DNA from: Clostridiales bacterium
Lineage (GTDB): Bacteria; Bacillota; Clostridia; Oscillospirales; Oscillospiraceae
Reading direction: 5' to 3'
NCBI GenBank assembly: GCA_022774865.1
Contig: JALFLH010000019.1
Span: 52,338-116,337 of the forward strand
Length of the DNA: 64,000 nt
Positions 57,618 through 64,000 of this stretch are shown piece by piece. Numbering within the stretch: the first letter of the stretch is position 1; every line of letters starts with the position of its first letter. A model generated the notes under the pieces. The model saw only the letters and a list, made by a program, of their open reading frames with translations. It did not search any database and was not told where the DNA came from. A program made the position numbers and the translations under genes.

Positions 57618-58418
57618 ATGAATGACAGACGCCGCCCCGCCGGAACTGGCCGGAACGGCTTTTCCAATCCCCCGATTACGGAAACGGAGGGGCAGCTTGA
57701 GGGACGCAACGCCCTGACGGAAGCTCTGAAAAGCGGGCGTACCATTGATAAAGTTTTCATTGCCGACGGCGACACCGACCGCGCGCTGCAGCGGCTGGCC
57801 GCTGAGGCAAAGGAGGCCGGCGCGGTGATTGTACCGGTGGATCGCCGAAAGCTGGACGCCATGTCCACCACCCATGCCCATCAGGGCGTAATCGCGCTGG
57901 CCGCCGCCCACGCATATGCCACCATTGACGACATTCTGGAAGAAGCTGCCGCCCGTGGACAGGCTCCGCTGATCGTCATCTGCGATGAGCTGTCAGATCC
58001 CCACAATCTGGGCGCCATCATCCGCAGCGCCGAGTGCGCCGGCGCCCATGGCGTTATCATCCCCAAGCGCCGCAGCGTGGGACTGACCGCCACTGTGGCC
58101 AAGGCTTCCGCCGGCGCGGTGGAGTATATGAAGGTCGCCCGGGTGACCAATATCAACCAGGCCATTGCCGCACTGAAGGAAAAGGGCGTCTGGGTTTTCG
58201 GCACAGCAGCCGAAGGCTCCATCCCCATGTATCAGGCGGATCTGACCGGCCCTGCGGCCATCGTCATTGGCAGCGAAGGGGACGGTATGAGCCAGCTTGT
58301 CCGCAAGAACTGCGATGTGATGGTACACATTCCCATGGCGGGACGGATCTCATCGCTGAACGCGTCCGCCGCCGCGTCCATTCTGCTCTATGAGGCAGTG
58401 CGCCAGCGGCTGGGCTGA
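57618..58418 (+). CDS. rlmB: 23S rRNA (guanosine-2'-O)-methyltransferase RlmB-like (SpoU family)
   Basis: LEGRNALTEALKSGRTIDKVFI...CDELSDPHNLGAIIRSAECAGAHGVIIPKRRSVGLTATVAKASAGA...SLNASAAASILLYE. Confidence 0.93.
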   Translation: MNDRRRPAGTGRNGFSNPPITETEGQLEGRNALTEALKSGRTIDKVFIADGDTDRALQRLAAEAKEAGAVIVPVDRRKLDAMSTTHAHQGVIALAAAHAYATIDDILEEAAARGQAPLIVICDELSDPHNLGAIIRSAECAGAHGVIIPKRRSVGLTATVAKASAGAVEYMKVARVTNINQAIAALKEKGVWVFGTAAEGSIPMYQADLTGPAAIVIGSEGDGMSQLVRKNCDVMVHIPMAGRISSLNASAAASILLYEAVRQRLG

Positions 58419-58436
58419 GCCCCGGGAGGAAATAGC

Positions 58437-60605
58437 ATGAACGAAAACGAACAGCCCTTTGACGAGCTGAATCTGGAAGATATTCTCAGGGAATTCGGCG
58501 AGCATTCCGACAGCGAGCCCACCCGGGACGAGGAGGAGACAGCCCGGCGGGGAATCCCGGGACTGGAACAGCTTTTTGCCCAGGCACCCGATGAGAAGGA
58601 CGCATCCGGCCCGGCGGATGAAGTTTTGACGCTGGAGGAACTGGAAGCCGTCAGCATAACCCGATCCGACGCGGATTCTGCGGTGGACGACGATATGCCT
58701 GCGGATGCGATCGAAATACCGGAGCAGGCAGACGACTCCGCTATGGATACGGAGGAAGTTTCCGATCTCCCGGAAACGCAGGCGGACGATGTCCCACCGT
58801 CTCCCGCGCCGGCTGACACGGTTCGGCTGGACGATCTGTCCCAAATTCCCGATGCGGAGGGGGCGCCTTCTGTCCCGGCGGAAAAACTGGAAGACGAGGA
58901 ATTCGACGCCACGGAGGATACGCTTCCGCCCCCGATTCCCTTCCGTCCCCACTCCCGCCTTCAGGAGCTGAAGCGCCAACTGATCGCCGGCCCTGAGAAG
59001 CGGTACTATGAACTGACAGAAATCGGCGTGGGCAAGCTACAGATTGCCATTGTCCTGTGCCTGCTGGTGGTGCTGGGCTCCGGCGTCTGCGCCGTGGTCT
59101 ATCAGGCCGGCCTGATCCCGGAGCAGCGGCTGCGGCTGACTGTGTTCTGCCAGGTGCTGGCCATGCTGCTGGGCGGCCTGCTGGGCAGCTACCAGATGAT
59201 GGAGGGCATCTCCGACCTCTTCCACGGAAAATTTACCATGAATACGCTGCTGACCGTGACCTTTGCCGCGTGCTTTGCGGATGGAATTCTCTGTCTGATT
59301 GCGCAGCGGATTCCCATCTGCGCCGCGTTCACACTGGAAGTGGCCATGTCACTGTGGGCAACCTATCACCGGCGCGTCACCGAAATGGGGCAGATGGACA
59401 CCATGCGAAAGGCCTCCAGACTGGACAGCGTGGTGCTTTCTCCGGATTATGATGACGGCAAGTCCGGCTTTCTCCGGGGCGAGGGGAAGGTCGCGGACTT
59501 CATGGATCACGCGGAGGAGCAATCCGCCCCCGAAAAGGCGCAGAACCTGCTGGCGCTGATTGCCCTGTTTGCCAGCGTGGCGGTGGCGGTTCTGGCTGCC
59601 GTGCTCCACTCCGTCTCCATGGGCGTACAGGTGCTGAGCACCACGCTGCTGGCAGCGGTGCCCGCAGCCAGCTTCATCGCCATGACCCGCCCCATGGCGG
59701 TTCTGGAGCGCAGGCTCCATTCATTGGGCACGGTGCTGTGCGGCTGGCAGGGCGTCCGGGGGCTTTGCTCCAAAGGCGTGTTCCCGCTGAACGACGGGGA
59801 TCTGTTCCCTGCCGGAACCCTGAAGATGAACGGCGTGAAATTTTATGGCGCGCGGGACCCGGAGGAAACCATTTCCTACGCCGCAGCACTGATGCACGCC
59901 AACGGAGGCGGATTGGCGCCCGTATTCGACCAGCTTCTTGCCAGCCGAAGCGGTGTCCGCTATGAGGCCGGTAACCTGCAGCACTACGGAAACGGCGGCA
60001 TCGGCGGCGAAATCTGCGCAGAGCCGGTGCTAATGGGTTCACTGGATTTTCTGAAGGAAATGGGCGTGGAAATCCCGGAGGGCGTGATGGTCAGACAGGC
60101 CGTCTATGTTTCCATCGACGGTGAGCTTTCCGGCCTGTTTGCCATCACTTACACCCGGACTAAGTTCTCCGCCATGGGGCTGGCGGCGTTGTGCACCGGA
60201 CGCCGGGTAACGCCCGTGGTCATTGCCCGGGATTTTATGCTCACCGACGGCTTTCTGAGGGAAAAATTCGGTGTCAACACCCGCCGCATGGCATTCCCGC
60301 CCCGGGCTGAACGGGACGCGCTGGCTGAAAAGAAAGCGGATGAGAATGCCCCTGCGCTGGCACTGACCACGCAGGAGGGGCTTGCCCCCGCGGCCTATGC
60401 CATCACCGGCGCGCGCGCCCTTCAAACCGCGTGCAAGCTGGGGCTGATTATTCAGATTATCAGCGGCGTTCTGGGCATTCTGATCATGGCGGCGCTGGCG
60501 ATTCTGGGCGCGTCCGACCTGCTGACCCCCGTCCACGTGCTGCTCTACCAGCTCATCTGGATGGTGCCGAGCCTGTTGGTGACCCTTTGGACGCGGACAA
60601 TCTGA
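58437..60605 (+). CDS. Large membrane protein resembling a catalytically degenerate P-type ATPase
   Basis: Acidic N-terminus, multi-TM body, N-domain-like region (GNGGIGGEICAEPVLMGSLDFLKEMGVEIPEG...DGELSGLFAITYTRTKFS), C-terminal TM pair; no DKTGT or GDGxND motif. Confidence 0.6.
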   Translation: MNENEQPFDELNLEDILREFGEHSDSEPTRDEEETARRGIPGLEQLFAQAPDEKDASGPADEVLTLEELEAVSITRSDADSAVDDDMPADAIEIPEQADDSAMDTEEVSDLPETQADDVPPSPAPADTVRLDDLSQIPDAEGAPSVPAEKLEDEEFDATEDTLPPPIPFRPHSRLQELKRQLIAGPEKRYYELTEIGVGKLQIAIVLCLLVVLGSGVCAVVYQAGLIPEQRLRLTVFCQVLAMLLGGLLGSYQMMEGISDLFHGKFTMNTLLTVTFAACFADGILCLIAQRIPICAAFTLEVAMSLWATYHRRVTEMGQMDTMRKASRLDSVVLSPDYDDGKSGFLRGEGKVADFMDHAEEQSAPEKAQNLLALIALFASVAVAVLAAVLHSVSMGVQVLSTTLLAAVPAASFIAMTRPMAVLERRLHSLGTVLCGWQGVRGLCSKGVFPLNDGDLFPAGTLKMNGVKFYGARDPEETISYAAALMHANGGGLAPVFDQLLASRSGVRYEAGNLQHYGNGGIGGEICAEPVLMGSLDFLKEMGVEIPEGVMVRQAVYVSIDGELSGLFAITYTRTKFSAMGLAALCTGRRVTPVVIARDFMLTDGFLREKFGVNTRRMAFPPRAERDALAEKKADENAPALALTTQEGLAPAAYAITGARALQTACKLGLIIQIISGVLGILIMAALAILGASDLLTPVHVLLYQLIWMVPSLLVTLWTRTI

Positions 60606-60611
60606 TCAATG

Positions 60612-60641
60612 GAGCGGTTGCTTCCGGCAACCGCTCTTTTT
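60612..60641 (+). terminator. Intrinsic terminator
   Basis: GAGCGGTTGC-ttcc-GGCAACCGCTC + TTTTTAT. Confidence 0.85.
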
Positions 60642-60647
60642 ATACCC

Positions 60648-60700
60648 TTGACAAATACTGTATGAACTGTTATCATAACTGTACTAGTACAATTAGTACA
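60648..60700 (+). promoter_or_regulatory. Promoter and putative operator of the GntR-ABC operon
   Basis: TTGACA (60648-60653), 17-bp spacer, TATCAT (60671-60676), palindrome TGTACTA-gtacaat-TAGTACA (60680-60700). Confidence 0.82.
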
Positions 60701-60715
60701 AGCAGGAGGGATGAT

Positions 60716-61084
60716 ATGGTACACCTTGACTATCGGGATGCCCGACCCATTTACACGCAGATTGTGGACGGCTACCGGGAACAGATTGAAGCCGGAATTC
60801 TGTCTCCCGGCGAAAAGCTGCCCAGCGTCCGGGAGCTTGCGGTACAGCTTTCCATCAACCCCAATACCATCCAGCGCTCCTACCGTCAGTTGGAGGCGGA
60901 AGGATGGATTGCCACCGTCCCCGGAAAGGGTTGCTTTGTCTGCGGCGTGCCTCAATCCGCCCAGGACGAAAAGAACAAATTGCTGAGCGCCTTTGATCTG
61001 GCGGTCACCAATCTGCTGTCCTACGGCGTCCATCGCTCGGAACTGATCGAGCGGCTTCAAAAGGAGGGAAACGACTATGCTTGA
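60716..61084 (+). CDS. GntR family transcriptional regulator (YtrA-like)
   Basis: MVHLDYRDARPIYTQIVDGYREQIEAGILSPGEKLPSVRELAVQLSINPNTIQRSYRQLEAEGWIATVPGKGCFV; short C-terminal domain. Confidence 0.93.
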   Translation: MVHLDYRDARPIYTQIVDGYREQIEAGILSPGEKLPSVRELAVQLSINPNTIQRSYRQLEAEGWIATVPGKGCFVCGVPQSAQDEKNKLLSAFDLAVTNLLSYGVHRSELIERLQKEGNDYA

Positions 61085-61958
61085 GATGAAAAACGTAACC
61101 AAAACCTTCGGCAGCTTTCACGCGCTGGAGGGTCTGAATATGACCGTTCCCACCGGAACGGTATACGGTCTGGTTGGCCCCAACGGCGCGGGAAAATCCA
61201 CGGCCATCCGCCATCTGACCGGGGTCTACCGTCCGGACTGCGGCGAAATCACGCTGGACGGCCAGCCCATTTATGAAAACCCCGCGGCGAAGGGGCGCAT
61301 CGGCTATATTCCCGATGATATTTTCTATTTTCCGTCCGCCTCGCTGGAAGATATGCGGCGCTACTACCGGGGCATCTACCAGCAGTTTGACAATGCGCTG
61401 TTTGAACGGCTCTACGAAGTGTTCCAGCTTCCGAAGAAAAGCCCCATCCGGCGCTTTTCCAAGGGAATGCAGAAGCAGGCGGCTTTCCACCTGGCCATCT
61501 GCTGCCGGCCGGAGGTGCTGATTCTGGATGAGCCGGTGGACGGCCTGGACCCTGTCATGCGCCGGCAGGTATGGAGTCTGATTCTGGCGGACGTTGCCGA
61601 GCACGGCACCACAGTCCTGATTTCCTCCCACAACCTCCGGGAGCTGGAGGATATCTGCGACCACGTGGGCATCATGGATCACGGAAAAATGCTGCTGGAG
61701 AAGAGTCTGGCCGATATGCAGGGCAATACCGTGAAGCTGCAGTTGGTCGGTCAGCCCCCGGAAGGCCTGGAAATTCTCCACGAGAGCCATTCCGGACGGC
61801 TGGGCACCTACATCATCCGGGGAACGGCCGAAGCTGTCAGCGAGACGGTAGCCGCGTCCAGTCCCGCCTATTTTGATGTGCTGCCCCTGTCGCTGGAAGA
61901 AATCTTCATCTATGAACTGGGAGGTGTGAACTATGAAGTTAAGAACATCATTCTTTAA
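61077..61958 (+). CDS. ABC transporter ATP-binding protein
   Basis: GLVGPNGAGKSTAIRHLTGVYRPDCG Walker A; FSKGMQKQAAFHLAICCRPEVLILDEPVDGLDP. Confidence 0.93.
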   Translation: MLEMKNVTKTFGSFHALEGLNMTVPTGTVYGLVGPNGAGKSTAIRHLTGVYRPDCGEITLDGQPIYENPAAKGRIGYIPDDIFYFPSASLEDMRRYYRGIYQQFDNALFERLYEVFQLPKKSPIRRFSKGMQKQAAFHLAICCRPEVLILDEPVDGLDPVMRRQVWSLILADVAEHGTTVLISSHNLRELEDICDHVGIMDHGKMLLEKSLADMQGNTVKLQLVGQPPEGLEILHESHSGRLGTYIIRGTAEAVSETVAASSPAYFDVLPLSLEEIFIYELGGVNYEVKNIIL

Positions 61959-63660
61959 TCCCACGGCCTTCAAAAAGGATGCAACGCGGTTTGCCCCGGT
62001 GTGGGCGCTGTATACCCTGTTTCTTCTGCTGATGATGACCGCTGTCCTGTCGGAAAAGGGAGACTACTGGCGAGCCTCCAATCTTGCGCCCCTGTTGGGG
62101 CCGACAGCAGTGCTTGCCATGGGCTACGCCCTGCTGAACGCCCAATTGCTGTTCGGTGACCTGTATAACGCCCGGCTGTGCAACGCCCTGCATGCCATGC
62201 CATTGCGCCGGGAATGCTGGTTTTTGACCCACGTGACATCCGGTCTGGCCTTTGCGCTGATCCCCAACCTGCTGGTCAGCCTGATTACCATGACCATGCT
62301 GGGCGCGGGCTGGAGTGTGGCTCTGTGGTGGCTGCTGGCAGCGTCGCTGCAATACCTGTTCTTCTTTGGTCTTGCGGTATGCAGCGCCCTGTGCGTGGGC
62401 AACCGCTTTGCCATGGTTCTGGTTTACGCGTTGGCGAATTTCCTGTCGCTTCTGGTTTACTGGTTTGCGTACTCCCTGTTTGAGCCGCTGCTCACCGGTG
62501 TGCGAATCCCGTCGGAGCCGTTTTTGAACTGGTGTCCGGTTTACGATATGACATCCAGCAATGATCTTGTGGATGTTCTGGCTTTACGCGCAACAAATAT
62601 GGATCAGCCGGCCATCCAGCAGATCATCATGGGCGAAGGTTGGGGCTATCTGGCTGTCTGCGCCGTTCTGGGTGTGGTTCTGCTCGGAATTGCCTTGCTT
62701 CTATATCTGCGGAGGAAGCTGGAATGCGCCGGGGATTTTATGGCGGTTCCCGTTCTGGAACCGGTCTTTCTGGTGCTGTTTTCCCTGACAGTGGGCGCAT
62801 TCTTCCAGATCTTCTCCGATCTGTTCGGAAGTTGGGGCAAGGGCGGGGACTACTGCTTCCTGGCGTTGGGATTGGCCGTGGGCTTCTTCACAGGGCGGAT
62901 GCTGCTGAAGCGGTCGCTGCGGGTGTTCCAGCCGAAGGCTTTTGCGTGGCTTGCTGTGCTTGCAGCCGTGGTTGCGCTGAGTCTGGCGCTCACTGCGCTG
63001 GACGCGTTAGGCATCTCCCGGCGAATTCCCCAACTTACGGAGATAAAATCCGTAACAATTCAATCCTCCTATGGAGAGCCTGATGCTCTGATCCTGAATA
63101 CGGATGCGGACATTCAGAAAATTCTGGATGTACACCGGGACGCCATCAGCGGAGCAGCGCAGCAGGTGCCCCAATCCCAGTATCTGCTCAGCTCGGAGCC
63201 ATATTACAGCTATGTAGAAATTGAACTGACTTATACGCTTACAAACGGATCTACCATGAGCCGGTACTATTCCATTGCGACGGATTCCCGCGCGGGGCAG
63301 GTAATGAAGGAATTCTTCACACGCGTGGAGTGCGTTCTCGGTGTTCCGGAGGATTACTTAAGCGACCTGGCGCGAACAATCAGCTATATGCAAATTAATG
63401 GAACCGATGCTTACGTAGAAGGCTATGCGGATAAGGTTAGCCTGTTAAACGCGCTGGCAGCAGACTGCAAGGCCGGTAATCTGGCTCAAAACTGGGGCTA
63501 TCACACCAATGACGAATATGTCGCCAATATCTGGTTTGAATACGGCGTATCCGAAGAACGTTTTCGTTCTGTGAACATCTCGGTATTCTCATCCTGTCAG
63601 AATACGATCCAATGGATGGAAGAGCGAGGCATCGCCTTTGAACCAGGATATTTGAACTGA
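61933..63660 (+). CDS. ABC transporter permease-like membrane protein with C-terminal soluble domain (DUF6449-like)
   Basis: Multi-TM, overlaps ATPase gene; C-terminal ITEIKSVTIQ-type extracytoplasmic region. Confidence 0.75.
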   Translation: MKLRTSFFNPTAFKKDATRFAPVWALYTLFLLLMMTAVLSEKGDYWRASNLAPLLGPTAVLAMGYALLNAQLLFGDLYNARLCNALHAMPLRRECWFLTHVTSGLAFALIPNLLVSLITMTMLGAGWSVALWWLLAASLQYLFFFGLAVCSALCVGNRFAMVLVYALANFLSLLVYWFAYSLFEPLLTGVRIPSEPFLNWCPVYDMTSSNDLVDVLALRATNMDQPAIQQIIMGEGWGYLAVCAVLGVVLLGIALLLYLRRKLECAGDFMAVPVLEPVFLVLFSLTVGAFFQIFSDLFGSWGKGGDYCFLALGLAVGFFTGRMLLKRSLRVFQPKAFAWLAVLAAVVALSLALTALDALGISRRIPQLTEIKSVTIQSSYGEPDALILNTDADIQKILDVHRDAISGAAQQVPQSQYLLSSEPYYSYVEIELTYTLTNGSTMSRYYSIATDSRAGQVMKEFFTRVECVLGVPEDYLSDLARTISYMQINGTDAYVEGYADKVSLLNALAADCKAGNLAQNWGYHTNDEYVANIWFEYGVSEERFRSVNISVFSSCQNTIQWMEERGIAFEPGYLN

Positions 63661-63668
63661 GTCAAAAA

Positions 63669-63696
63669 ATCCTCCGTATGCCCAGCATACGGAGGA
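63669..63696 (+). terminator. Intrinsic terminator-like hairpin
   Basis: ATCCTCCGTATGC-cca-GCATACGGAGGAT. Confidence 0.7.
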
Positions 63697-63862
63697 TAAA
63701 TTTATGCTTCTGGAATCAGGACGGGATGTGAAACAATGCGGAGCATTTGATCACACGGCGAGATCTCCCTCAAAATGGCTGCCGGGGGGTACGGAAAGCC
63801 TCTCGAGGAATTCAAAACAAATATAGCGCAATCTATTCAGCAGATGCATAAAGATGCATAAA

Positions 63863-63892
63863 GAAAACCGGCAAGCGAAAGCTTACCGGTTC
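63863..63892 (-). terminator. Terminator downstream of 5S rRNA
   Basis: Minus strand AACCGGTAAGC-tttc-GCTTGCCGGTTTTCTTT. Confidence 0.75.
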
Positions 63893-63898
63893 TATGTT

Positions 63899-64000
63899 GG
63901 CATTACCTATCTTCCCGGGCAGTCACCCGCCAAGTATTGTCGGCGCAGATGAGCTTAACTTCTGTGTTCGGGATGGGAACAGGTGGACCCTCATCGCAAT
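63899..64000 (-). rRNA. rrf: 5S ribosomal RNA (partial, 5' end beyond window)
   Basis: Minus strand GAGGGTCCACCTGTTCCCATCCCGAACACAGAAGTTAAGCTCATCTGCGCCGACAATACTTGGCGGGTGACTGCCCGGGAAGATAGGTAATGCC. Confidence 0.92.

Overview
The window looks like a chromosomal segment of a moderately high-GC Clostridia, probably Oscillospirales (an inference from codon use and gene families). It is densely coding and has no convincing mobile element, phage or CRISPR array. Main blocks: (1) 1-18.7 kb, an alpha-glucoside/oligosaccharide cluster on the minus strand: ABC permeases, two solute-binding proteins, DUF5696-like and NHL/Yip1-like proteins, GH65, a GH125-like protein, GH31 and a LacI regulator. (2) 20.8-26 kb and 50-54.6 kb, two complete BMP-type (nucleoside-like) ABC importers with the same layout. 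(3) 26-34.5 kb, a CapA-like protein, a lipoprotein with an HEFSH motif, and a MacAB-like export operon with two adaptor proteins. (4) 34.6-44.1 kb, an antiporter, an esterase, a ProX-like deacylase, a PfkB kinase, a GNAT/2-hydroxyacid dehydrogenase fusion, paired half-size chromate transporters and a protein with six SH3b repeats. (5) tRNA-Gln and tRNA-Lys. (6) 44.8-49.6 kb, a compact cooS-cooC-acsB (CODH/ACS) operon. (7) pmbA/tldD, rlmB, a large membrane protein resembling a P-type ATPase without catalytic motifs, a GntR(YtrA-like)-ABC operon, and a partial 5S rRNA at the right edge. The points most worth follow-up are the apparently degenerate P-type ATPase, the unexplained 37.6-38.5 kb intergenic region (small ORF, hairpin, dispersed repeat), the minimal CODH/ACS operon and its promoter palindromes, the duplicated structured repeat downstream of acsB, the GNAT-dehydrogenase fusion and the putative LacI operators. 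All family calls come from reading the sequence; no database search was run.
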